Shown piece by piece: positions 47,655-57,289 of a DNA stretch of 64,000 nucleotides; the first letter of the stretch is position 1, and each line of letters begins with the position of its first letter. The stretch comes from Symsagittifera roscoffensis. Its lineage: Eukaryota > Xenacoelomorpha > Acoela > Convolutidae. Location of the stretch: contig NC_087066.1 of the NCBI RefSeq assembly GCF_963678635.1, positions 14,430,517 to 14,494,516 on the forward strand, given 5' to 3'. The notes under the pieces were generated by a model. It had not been told where the DNA came from, did no database searches, and saw only the letters and a program-made list of their open reading frames with translations. The position numbers and the translations under genes were made by a program.

Positions 47655-47990
47655 TCCAATTTTCGAAAAGATTAACAGAATATTTGTGCTCGGGGTGGTT
47701 TTTGTTTTTCTCCATACACGCGTAAGCGGAGATTTAATCCGTGTTAGAAATCGTTACAAATTGAATTGAGGCATGCTATTTAGTCTACTTAAAACTTTGA
47801 TACATGCGAAATATATAATTTGATCTTTTCATGGCGTGTGGGGTGCTGCTTTTACAAAAAAATCTCAAAAACGTTTTCAAAATTCTTTCAGTTTTTGAAA
47901 TCTTCATGATTTATTAAAGCAAACATTACTCCATAGACCGCAAGAGGCCTTTGGAACATTCAGGAATCTACCCTGATACAAGCAGTCGTG
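47655..47990 (+). mobile_element. F1 repeat, partial copy i, head to head with copy h
   Basis: Opposite in orientation to copy h and about 95 bases away. It keeps AGAATATTTGTGCTCGGGGTGG, then jumps to ACGCGTAAGCGGAGATTTAATCCG and runs to the 3' end CCCTGATACAAGCAGTCGTG, so the interior has a ~200-base deletion. Confidence 0.85.
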
Positions 47991-48166
47991 TTTTACCTTG
48001 CTTCTAAAAAATTGTGCCGCAATGTTTCTCGTTCTTTGTTTACACAACTAACCCAAATAACAATTCATTCTTTTTGACGGTACAATCTAAACTGCAGTTG
48101 GAGAGACTGCAGTTTATTTCGTGCTATTTTTAGATATTTATCCCAAAATGAACAACTTAACTAAAT

Positions 48167-48172
48167 TTAATA
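48167..48172 (-). promoter_or_regulatory. Possible poly(A) signal of LRAT-like gene B
   Basis: ATTAAA on the minus strand about 85 bases downstream of the gene B stop codon. It is the second most common signal variant. Confidence 0.35.
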
Positions 48173-48255
48173 ACCGAATTAACTTAAGCTTACGACACAA
48201 AGTCTTTTCCCAATTATAGACCCAGAGCCAGTTTTAGTCAATCCGTTGCTGTCCA

Positions 48256-48534
48256 TCAGTATCTGTATTCAATCTTTTTCTCCTTCTTTTTCTCCTCTTC
48301 TTCTTTCTTAGAAGCAGAGTAACCAGCTAGAGCTGCCAATCCAAGAGCAGCCAGTCCTACCCCTACAGCACCCACTATCACTCCATTTCTAGCCTGGTCA
48401 CCCATGTAGTCTACGCGATACCGACACCAGATGGCAAAGTTCTCGCAGTTCTTCATTATAATGTTGTAATTCCAAGTAAGCACGCCCTTGAGATGACTCA
48501 GCGCAAAATGCTTGATATCTTCTTTCGGATATGG
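48256..48534 (-). CDS. LRAT/PLAAT-like gene B, coding exon 2 (C-terminal half)
   Basis: Codons 84-175 and a TGA stop, following acceptor TTACTTTTATTTAG|CC in phase 0. It begins PYPKEDIKHFALSHLKG and has the catalytic Cys113 in KNCENFAIWCRYR and the segment VDYMGDQARNG, identical to gene A. A hydrophobic helix follows (GVGLAALGLAALAGY, about residues 134-155), then an EEEEKKKEKK stretch and a final YRY shared with gene A. The tail is longer and more charged than in gene A. The exon start lies 51 bases upstream of the first in-frame GTG/ATG, so it is defined by the splice site and by alignment to gene A. Confidence 0.9.
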   Translation of the reverse strand, partial: PYPKEDIKHFALSHLKGVLTWNYNIIMKNCENFAIWCRYRVDYMGDQARNGVIVGAVGVGLAALGLAALAGYSASKKEEEEKKKEKKIEYRY

Positions 48535-48869
48535 CTAAATAAAAGTAAAGTAAGCACCTTTGATATGTATAGTTTTTAAGAAAACTATTGGACAATTTCT
48601 TAACTTTCTGAAACAATTTTTGCTTAGCTTCAAGATCAAAATTAAAAATTTTTAAGCTAAGCGTTTTTGACGCAAATGTTTTATACCATCTGAAAGATAT
48701 TTTTGTCCGGAAATCGTTTCAAACTAAAAAAAATCTAATCATTGGTTCTATTTTTAGATTATAAAATGCCTTTCACATCCTGTTGTAATTAAGGTATAGG
48801 GTGACGGATAAAATGAAGAACAAAATGAACAAAAAGAAATTTCTTTTCAAGACTTAATTTAGACTCGAA

Positions 48870-51760
48870 GGTCAGAATTATGCCAAAAAAAATAAGACAT
48901 TGTCGAACAAATTTGTCAAAAACTATATGTATTTGGGAAGAGAAACAATTTTTAAACCTTGCCAGTGCCCATAACAACTCAATTGAATCAGAAAACTACA
49001 GCAATTCTTTTTATACATTCCACCAATTTCGCTACAAAACGATACCTTCGAAAGTCTGCAAAATTATTAGGATGGATTATCGCTACGGCCAGAGAAAGTG
49101 AACCTATAGTGTGTAGTGATTTCAACGTAATTTTTCTGTTAGATTCAGCGAAGCGAAAACAATATGAGGATTTAATGATGAAAATGGCATGCCAGAAAAC
49201 AAACTGGCTGCCTCCCGAAAAAAGTGACAGAAGACTCCAGCTCATTGATTGAATTATTTTTCTGTACATCGGGTTTCTCAACATTTCGTATTATTTTGAT
49301 GTTTCTCATCACTTTTTTCAAAACAACTAAAACAGGACATTTTCACTAACAAAAATAATTGCTAGAAATTGGAACAATTTGAAATATAGGTTGTTTTAAT
49401 TGAAAAGCTAAGATTTTATTTCCAGAATGAGATTGGTAAGAGTAGGCAGTTTTGGAATACCGAGGTTCCGCAAATAACTTCTCGTTTTTTGACAAACACA
49501 AAATTAAACCTTGAAAAATCTGTTGTTAAATTTTTCCAAAATGATACCAAAAAAAGCATCCGTAGATTGAAAATGAAATAGAAAATGCAAAAACAAAAAA
49601 ACGGTTACGACAACAATTTTTGAATGTTAACACAACGGATGCTCGTAACAGATATAGTTCCCAAAGCAAATTTGTCAAGATTGGTTCATCCATAGAAAAA
49701 ACTAAAACACTATCAAACCAAAATAACGCGTTTTATTGTAGAACGAAACATGTTTTTGAACTTTTTTAAACGAATTGAGAGGTAATAAAAGAAACTCCTG
49801 GTCACTAATTGTATCCTATGGGGACGTTGAGCGTTCTGGCAATTACTTCGCAAATATTGACACTAGAAATCCACAAAGAAAACTAATTTGTATTAACATA
49901 ATCTAATCCGTCTGCAGCAATCATTGTGTTTAAGAAAACAATGATCCAACTGAAATCAATGAGGTCATCCAAAAAATTTTTTTTAAATAAGTACAGTACA
50001 GATTGTCATCCTATCAAAATTCTTCACGTCAAGCAATTTAAATTATGCTAGTGGGTCTTCTAACAGAAAATTTAAATGATTGCTAAACTTCAGCAATATA
50101 CCCCAAACGTTTTAAAAAACTGGACATAGTAAAGCAAAATTCAAGGAGGAAAAAATGATGACTCTTCTGATTATAGACTAATTTCGCGTCTACAAACTCT
50201 GGAAAAAATTTTTGAGCATTTTATTTTTCAGACGAGCCGAATCAAATTTCAACCTTTTTTTATAAATACAAACCCTCAGTTTTATAAACACGATTCAGAT
50301 CAAAACAAAAAAGAGCGCTGTTGACGCCGTCATTACACTGTTAAAAGAGGTTTCAACGTCGTTAACGAACAAAAATCTTACAGTTTAGAATATTTCATAG
50401 ACCTAACAGAAGCTATTGATACGCTTGTTCGTTTTGATTTGTAAAAAGTATCAAGAATTTCTGGGTTTGAGAGGGGCTGTGCAAAAATTTTCGGAAGGTA
50501 ACCTTGAAACTTGTTATCCGTACATTGAATCAAACTTTCTTTAGAACGATTTTAAAACTTGAATTTTTGGAGTACCTTGGGAGTCTATTTCTTGCCCACT
50601 ATTACCCATCATTTATAGAAACGCTCTTCAAACAGTCACGGATTACCCAGGGTAACAGAGTTGTATGCAGATGAAACTCTTCTTCGAAAGTCGAAAAACG
50701 AGACACAATATATTGCTCCTAAACATCAATCGGTGTTGCTAGAAGTAGACTATTTGTTTTAAAAAATTAAATTGACAAGCGAGGACCCAAAACCAAGACC
50801 ATGGGCTACTGTCGTACCAAAAAATCTGAAGCAAGACTTTTCATTTTTTATTTCAACTGACCACCAAAAAAGACAGAGAAACCTTTAAATATTTTTGAAT
50901 TCATTTCGACAGCAAATTGATTTTTCCTCAGCATTTTGATCAAATAAAAAAAAACTTTGCTTTTCTGTGGTTTGTTTTTTTATAAGAAAGTTTCTAACAG
51001 GACAGCAATAGTTAGTCACCTGTCAATGTTGTATGCAATCAATCATTCAAACTGAAGTATGCGAATACCGACTAAATCAAATCATTAGAACTAGAAATGA
51101 AAATCGGAAAGCTTAGTAAAAATATACACAAAGTAAAAATATATACCGTAAAAAAGTTTTTCGCGTACAAATTTTTGAAAAAAAAAAAACTGGTTTTGTT
51201 TGACAAGAGTGCCAAGTTTATCCATTGAGATATGCCATAACTGAACAAGAGTTAAACATGATAAATACAAAGAGAAAATCAAATGAAAAGTTAGTCATAA
51301 ATAGAAACAAACTCAACAAAGGGTCGATTATATCTTAAGTTCCAAAAAACTATTCATAAATGCAGTAACTATCTGCCCGCCTCAGCCTACCTGGTCAGTA
51401 TTTTCAAAGGGGCTTCCCTGATTAGATTGAATAGTTTTATTCATAGGATTTCAGATAACTGAATTCTACGAAATACAATTTTATTGGATATTTTTCATGT
51501 TATTATGTCGAACATGTTTTTGTTGGTTTCTACCAACCACTATTCAAGAAAACAGAAATCAAGGGTCGAAAAGAGGGTATACGATGTTTTAAGTTTAATA
51601 AATGTTTACCATTAGTACGGTTCATTAGATCTACGATTTCAAAAAACTTTTTTGATCTCCGCTGACTTAGTCACTTGAAAACGGGCCGTGCAGGCTTATT
51701 GTTGTACTATCATACATTCTAAGATGTCTTTGTTATTTTTTTTAAAACTCATCTATAACT
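48870..51760 (+). pseudogene. Decayed non-LTR (APE-type) retrotransposon
   Basis: Remnants of a LINE pol in order. First is the endonuclease C-terminal part (49095-49320: SDFNVIFLLDSAKRKQYEDL, DRRLQLID, then a VSHHF motif where SDH is usual). Then reverse transcriptase with an SDYRLISRLQTLEKIFEHF-like segment (50150-50230), a FIDLTEAIDTL-like segment (50390-50430; the usual catalytic pattern is aligned here), an ELYADETLL-like segment (50660-50690; the usual YADD is altered), and C-terminal pieces to about 51760. Frameshifts and stops are frequent, so it is dead. The layout suggests a Jockey/CR1-like element, but I cannot fix the clade. It lies wholly in gene B's intron, antisense to the gene. 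Confidence 0.82.
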
Positions 51761-51782
51761 AGATATCATTTGGAAACAAATT

Positions 51783-51832
51783 ATTATGATTATTATTAAT
51801 ATTATTATTATTATTAATACTTTTATTATAGA
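51783..51832 (+). repeat. (ATT)n microsatellite, probable LINE tail
   Basis: An ATT-rich tract about 25 bases past the last recognisable LINE sequence. Short tandem repeats are the usual 3' terminus of several LINE clades. Confidence 0.8.
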
Positions 51833-52577
51833 AAAAATTCCATGATTTTTAGATTGAACATTTGTTGAAGCTTTTAGAAATGCCTATTAAACCAAGGTGT
51901 CATTATTTTACTAGATGAAAAATCTGGGTTAAAAAAATTGCACAGTTCAAATTCTTGAGGATTTTTGGATTGTTGTTTTCAGAGCGAGAATTTGCAATTT
52001 ATACTTGTAGGACTGATTACAACCATTTTTCTCAAACTTGCGATCCAATTTTTTTTCTACCATGTATTTATACGAAAAAAAATTAACAATAATGAGTGGT
52101 TTTTCAGTTTTCTAAGCTCATCCACCAATTTTTGATTTAAACATTCAACAATTTACAGAACTGTTGTGAAAATCAACAACGTGGAACTAGGAGATGGTTT
52201 AAAAATAGCACAGTAAATCTATTTTACCATTCCTCGTATTTGAATTACGTGGATAATTTATTAGATGATCATAAATCGCTTGTCAGCATATAATTTGGAA
52301 ATATGAGAAGCATTAGGATTATGAAACAGTAGCGTAATCAAGAGTTTTAATAATACCTGCGAAAATGCTAATTTTAAATTTCATTTTTTTGAAGTGCGGT
52401 AAAAGCCGAAACTCAATTGATCAAAGTTTAAAAAATGGTAAAAAAATTTTTGTTGAGAACTATGAAAAAATGTCGACTGCATTTTTCGGCGCCGTTCTTC
52501 AAAGTCTCTGGACATAAAACGCCACGAACTTTTTTCCCAAGGTTCATACAAACCAATATGCCACCCCCAAGTCTCAC

Positions 52578-52826
52578 CGTGTGTTTGTGGTCCAGATAGT
52601 TGTGTGCATAATAGCAACTGTTTCCCGCGATTCGCTTCAAGGGATCTCGCTTGAATGCCGCTTTCGTCTCTCCCTGAAAAGCGAGTTTGAGAGAGTTGAG
52701 CTCCTCGTCCGTTCCCTCGGGTCCGATGTGAACTATCTCTCCTCCGCCGATATACACTCCCCAATGGTCGTAAGCACCCCGCTCAAACTTCACCATATCA
52801 CCAACTTCGAACGATCCACTCTGCAT
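52578..52826 (-). CDS. LRAT/PLAAT-like gene B, coding exon 1 (N-terminal half)
   Basis: Codons 1-83 of a 175-residue protein (joined to 48256-48534). Starts MQSGSFEVGDMVKFERGAYD, then HWGVYIGGGEIVHIGPEG with catalytic His21 and His33, then the CYYAHNYLDHKHT segment ending at donor ACG|GTGAGA in phase 0. It is closely related to gene A in sequence and identical in exon structure, so the pair arose by tandem duplication. Codon use here is more G+C-rich than in gene A. The likely role is membrane-phospholipid acyl hydrolysis or transfer, inferred from family. Upstream, TGTATTTCAG ends 10 bases before the ATG, marking a probable 5' UTR intron as in gene A. Confidence 0.92.
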
Positions 52827-53071
52827 ATTTCTTAGTCTGAAATACAGATTTAAAAAAGTGAAAATCTTTAACTATCCTAATTAGAAAAAGATGAGTGTTT
52901 TACACTAACCAATATAAATTTACAAAAAAATGACATCGAGGAAGTGAGTTTTCATACTTGGAAAACCTCCTAGTTACCATTGAGGCAAACTCATCAAAAC
53001 TAGCATTTTAGTGCCACGCAGAACAGTTGATTCGGCCAGATGATTTTTAACATATCGGATGCAATTCTAAA

Positions 53072-53150
53072 GCAGCAGTTCTACTGCAATGGTCATGATG
53101 CATGAGTTAGCAAGCATCATGGCCATTGCAGTAGCTATTACCGTTGCTGC
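53072..53150. ncRNA. miRNA-precursor-like hairpin upstream of gene B
   Basis: The 21-base arms 53081-53101 and 53114-53134 are complementary at 20 of 21 positions; the exception is a G-T opposition, a wobble on one strand. The loop is 12 bases. After an internal bulge, GCAGCA (53072-53077) pairs with TGCTGC (53145-53150). Total length of about 79 bases and the arm length match a pre-miRNA. It lies about 245 bases upstream of gene B's ATG, possibly in its 5' UTR intron or promoter. A short palindromic MITE is the main alternative. No protein is encoded. Confidence 0.45.
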
Positions 53151-54653
53151 GGAAAAAATTGACGCGAGCATTATATTTGTAATTTACTTCTTTGCATCTG
53201 AGTTTTTAACCAAAAGTTGTAATAATCAGTAACAATCAGTATCATCTATTATTAATTTTTTTTGACTTTCTGGAATCTATTCAAGATGTAGCATATGTTC
53301 AATCACAACAAAGCTGAGATGCAACTCCCTTGTTCAGTAAATTACACGACTCGTGTTGAAAAAGTAAGTTGTGATGAAAAAGCAGAATGACAAAATGAAA
53401 AACCCGGGTTGAGGTGTTGAATTTACGATTCAATTAGCTCGAATGAACATGGCTATAGTTCGACCATCTATCTTGTCCGCAGCAAAAACATTTTCATTTG
53501 TGTTCGAATGTTCGAACCAAGCCTACTATCTATGCATCCTAATTATTTCAAGACCAGCTCAGCTCTTTTCTAAACCAGCTCGACACAATTTTTTCTAGGT
53601 TTTGAGCAAATCGACCAAAAACAAAAAAAAACATTTCGATTTTTTGACTATGTTCGACTCAAACAGAAAGTATACTTTAATCGGTTCAACGTTGCACAAA
53701 AACTTGACTGACGATGTACAAGAAATTTAAGAACATATTTAGGGTCATCAGCTGTTTTAGTTTGGATGCCTAAAAATCACAAATTTTTCTCGCATCAACA
53801 TTGATTACACAAAAATTTGAATTTGAGTTAATATTTCCGACAACGTTTGCTGTTCAGATTTTTTTTCAAGTAATGTGTAGCCTTTTTTGTGCACTCTATT
53901 TGTATTGTGTTTGGTGTGTTTCCCAAAAGGTGTATTTGATCCCAAATTTTAGATCGAACTTGTTTGTGTGATTGACGAAATTCGTTCAAAACATAAGTCA
54001 ATTAGTCTAGCCGCAATTAGAAGTTTGGAAAGGAGTAGGATCTATTTTTGATCAAAATTTGAAGAAGAAGGAAATCAAACAATCAGACATAACTTGACCC
54101 AAATCTTGGTGAAAACAACATAATAAACTGTCTTCGTTAAAAACATCTTTATGACGAGTTTTTTTTTTTCAAAGTTTCTTACGAATGAGTTGAAATTGGG
54201 TAAGCAAGTTATTTGCTGAAAAAAATTAAAAAATCTAGATAATCTGAGCAGAAATGTACGAAATCTGGGTAAAAAACAATTAAAAACGAGAAACAATAAA
54301 AAAAACTAATTCAGAAATTCACATACAAAAATATGACTACGTGTTTTGAAAAAACAGCAATCAAAACCAGCTATGTGTGGTAATAATCAAAACAGCAATC
54401 AAAATAGAAGACCTGAACCTTGAAACTTGAGGATCAAAAATGGCACTGATAAGCTGGTATCGAGAGAAAAAATCTGCCCATTTGAAAAATGTCAAATGTT
54501 TGCCCTAGTAAAGCTTTTCGGATGTTAGCAACTTTTTTTGTTTTTTTTTTGATGTTTGACATATCGGATGTTTACACGGTACCAGTAAATCCTGCCCTCT
54601 GTTGGCATGCTCGCAGCACGTTGGCGCGACTGCGGCAGTAATTAAATTGTCTT
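53151..54653. other. Non-genic stretch
   Basis: AT-rich with no repeats or exons that I can support. The right end (54590-54640) is unusually G+C-rich and may be the 3' UTR of the candidate gene end at 54654-54890 or a SINE-like fragment (CCTGCCCTCTGTTGGCATGC). Confidence 0.4.
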
Positions 54654-54890
54654 TTATTGGAAATTGTAGCATCCACGCGTTTGAATGTTTGTAAGCAAAA
54701 CTTTGTTATGCAGTTCGTCCTGAAGCAGCGCTGAAAACTGATAAATAGATTAAAACATTGCATTGAACGAGTTGCGATACAGTATTTGAATGATTTGACC
54801 TTACCATTTTGTCGACCATATAATAGGTCAGCAATTTTGATTGTTTCTAGCTCTGCCGAAACCCCAGAAAAATAGTATTTGCATAATAAT
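54654..54890 (-). CDS. Candidate two-exon 3' end of an unidentified gene
   Basis: On the minus strand a frame (SAELETIKIADLLYGRQN) runs to AAAATG|GTAAGG at 54805/54804. It resumes after a 74-base intron ending TATCAGTTTTCAG (54731) as LLQDELHNKVLLTNIQTRG, stopping at TAA 54654-54656. The phase is consistent (1/1) and both splice sites are strong; a short intron is typical of many invertebrates. The upstream limit is unclear: the frame stays open to about 54890, near a palindromic MITE at 54932. The sequence looks helical and soluble, and I recognise no family. A cysteine-containing alternative frame also crosses 54572-54730, but it ignores the intron phase. Confidence 0.4.
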
Positions 54891-54931
54891 AATAATTGTA
54901 GTTCCTGCGAATCGCAGAGGAGCTATCAATA

Positions 54932-55611
54932 CCCGCACCGGAGTTCCATGGATAATAATTGATTATAATGGAAAAATGTTGTCTAAAATGTTGTCATTAT
55001 AATCCATTATAATCCATTATATAAATCCATAGACCACGTAATCGATTATGTGGTCATTAAAAATCGATTTTTTTTGAAAAATAGTAATCCATTATAATCG
55101 ATTATAATCCATTATTTTTGTCACTGATATCGATTATTTTCGCCAAAATAATCCATTATAATCGATTATTTTGAAATAAAAATCCATTATAATCCATTAT
55201 AATTCATTTCATTTTTAGAACTAAAACCGACTATTTTTGTGGTAGAGTAAAATTTTATTCTGAAATGTAACATTTTATGAAACGTAATTCGTAGCAACTG
55301 CACTAAACAGGAAATGAAATAATTTTGAACAAAATTGTAAATTTCAAGAATAACCCCTCGAAAAAATCCATTATAATCGATTTTAATCGATTAAAAATGG
55401 ATATTTTGCCTCGAAAACAAGTTCCATTTTCTTTCAAAAATAATCGATTATAATCGATTATAATCGATTATATTCGGATTTTATTGATTAGAAAAATAGT
55501 TTCATTATAATCCATTTTTAATCGATTATAATCGATTATAATCGAAATTTATTGAGACAGACCACGAAAATTCAATATAATCGATTATGATCCATAGAAC
55601 TCCGGTGCTGG
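54932..55611 (+). mobile_element. Palindromic TA-flanked MITE rich in TAATCGATTATAATCC words
   Basis: The left end is CCCGCACCGGAGTTCCATGG. The right end, reverse-complemented, is CCAGCACCGGAGTTCTATGG, followed inward on both sides by ATAATCGATTATA-like sequence (inverted repeats of about 40 bases). TA flanks both ends (54930-54931 and 55612-55613), as in Tc1/mariner-type elements. The interior is a long series of ATCGATTATAATCCATTATA words that can fold on itself. Related to 15331-15534. No coding capacity. Confidence 0.87.
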
Positions 55612-55613
55612 TA

Positions 55614-55905
55614 GGCCTTAACAGTCCTGTCGAGGATAGTCCATTTGTATTATCTCCCCACATTCCAGACAGTGTTATTTTGCTGAGCGAAACTGTTTTT
55701 GCGACTCAAGGCCGTTTTTTTGCGTCTAGAACTTTTACGTGGCACCACTATTGCAGTCAAAGTTGGTCAGGACGTGGTAGACCTGTAGCTGGAGGTCAAG
55801 TGAGAGCTTGTCCTCACATACTATCATTGCCATGGCATGGAATCGAATACACGATCTGACGATTGCAAAGTGAACGCCTTACCACTGTGCTAAGTCCTGC
55901 ATAAT
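55614..55905 (-). mobile_element. tRNA(Ala)-derived SINE-like sequence
   Basis: Read on the minus strand, 55900 to about 55828 carries a tRNA-like head. CTTAGCACAGTGGTAAGGCG is a strong A box, the loop TTTGCAA resembles an Ala anticodon loop, and GTATTCGATTCC is a B box. A ~210-base G+C-richer body follows down to the MITE border. Acceptor and T stems do not pair well, so it is not a working tRNA. Just beyond the head, CCTGCACCAGAGTTT (55908-55922) resembles an end of the palindromic MITE family. Confidence 0.5.
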
Positions 55906-56255
55906 AACCTGCACCAGAGTTTATTTTTAGTGCTTCTGCAAAATCTGTTTAGAGTTAATTATATAAAATGTTATGGTTCGTCAAAAAGAACTGGTTATCG
56001 TAAGATAGAAGTATAGGGGGACCCCTTGGAAATTTCAGCTATTTAGTTGACAAAAGCGCAACCTTAAAAGTGCAATTTATAGGATCTTTTACTTCGTATG
56101 TAGCTCAGTTTTCTAGCGTAAAGTTTTTCAGGAAGTCAAGGACAGTTTTGAACAGGACGGAGAATTTTACAATAATGCAAACCACAAGCAGTAAAATTTG
56201 CGTTCTTTCATACGATGCAAATGTGATCGCAACAAGTGAAATCGTCATTTAATAT

Positions 56256-56590
56256 TTGTTCGACTTTCGAATAAAACGGACTATTTATGTTTGGTGTCTT
56301 TTTTATATTCAGCCGATTTTCGGCGATCGAAATAATATTTTTTAACAAAAAACAATTTAACTAAATATTTTTAAAAGATAATTCTGAACAGATTGACTCC
56401 CTGAAATCAAACTTAACAACATATCATACCAGCAATCTAATTTTGAAAATGTTTGGGAGATTGAAAATTTGGCCATGCTCCTGACTAATTTCTCCTGAAA
56501 GCGTGCCGCGATTTATTTATATGTGGCAAATTATCCCGCGCAACAAAATCGTTCCAAACTGAATTGAGGCAATCAAAGCGGTCGTACTAA
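56256..56590 (+). mobile_element. F1-related repeat, partial copy (long variant), cut by BEL/Pao fragment
   Basis: Starts TTGTTCGACTTTCGAATAAAACGG and later contains GGCAAATTATCCCGCGCAACAAAATCG, matching the long variant at 6803-7651. It stops abruptly where integrase coding begins at 56591. Confidence 0.6.
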
Positions 56591-57166
56591 TTTCGTGGCT
56601 CTTGGGAACGTCTTGTACGTAGTTGCAAGAGAGTTTTCTACTCCATCCTCACACCCCATAAATTAACCGACGAGGTACTCCAGACCACATTTTGTCTGGT
56701 GGAACAGTCCCTCAATGCGCGTCCACTTACAGCGGTAAGCAGTGAACCGAATGAGATTGAGGCTTTAACGCCAAATCACTTCTTGATAGACCAGCGCTCA
56801 GTTAGTTTCCCGTCGATTGCGACGGACGAACATTTCGATCATCGAAAGCGTTATCTTCGCGCACAAGGATACGCTAACGCCATCTGGACTAGATGGCTAC
56901 GCGAGTACGTTCCGACTCTCAACAAACGCCGTAAATGGCACACACCTACCGAACAAGAACTCAAAGCCGGAGATCTTGTTTGGATCGTCGAGGATAGTAG
57001 CCCGCGTGGTTACTACCCTCTCGCTCGCGTTAAAACGCTTAACTATGTCAAAGACGCTACCGCCCGTTTCGCACTCCTTAAAACCGCAACAGGAGATTTA
57101 ACCCGACCTCTTGTTAAACTCGCCCCAGTTCTCGCTCCGTTGGGGCCCGAGGATGTTCAAGATTGA
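56591..57166 (+). pseudogene. BEL/Pao integrase 3' fragment (truncated)
   Basis: One open frame of 191 codons, bounded by TAA (56588) and TGA (57164). It encodes only the end of a BEL/Pao polyprotein: the integrase core segment GSWERLVRSCKRVFYS, the catalytic Glu region (LVEQSLNARPLT), TPNHFLIDQ, the conserved WTRWLREYVP, and a C-terminal part with GDLVWIVED, YYPLARVKTL and LVKLAPV. The reading frame is undamaged, but everything upstream is missing. Same strand as the element beginning at 59409. Confidence 0.92.
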
Positions 57167-57188
57167 AACTAAAATGAAAGCCTATCAA

Positions 57189-57259
57189 GACCAGCTAGTC
57201 TAGCGGTAACGTACTTGACCTGAAACCGAAAGGTCGCTGGTTCGAATTCCGGTCATTCC
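57189..57259 (+). pseudogene. tRNA-like element behind BEL/Pao integrase end
   Basis: It contains an A box (TAGTCTAGCGGTAACG) and a B box (GCTGGTTCGAATTCCGG, with a stem that pairs). The 5' GACCAGC does not pair with the 3' end, and the anticodon arm (TTGACCTGAAACCGAAAGG) folds only with an oversized loop. Probably a tRNA-derived SINE head or tRNA pseudogene. It starts 22 bases after the integrase stop codon. An 8-bp inverted repeat, TTCCAAGT...ACTTGGAA, follows directly (57255-57287). Confidence 0.4.
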
Positions 57260-57289
57260 AAGTATTTTACTACTAAAAAACTTGGAATA

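Larger units (their letters stand above)
48535..52577 (-). other. Intron of LRAT-like gene B (coding-region intron)
   Basis: 4043 bases between donor ACG|GTGAGA and acceptor TTTATTTAG, at the same codon position and phase as gene A's intron. Most of it is a dead LINE in the antisense direction (48870-51835). Confidence 0.8.

Noticed and set aside
52381-52764. 127-codon minus-strand frame overlapping gene B exon 1
   Set aside because: It is the shifted frame of the LRAT exon. The correct frame has the HWG...VH motifs and the donor site.
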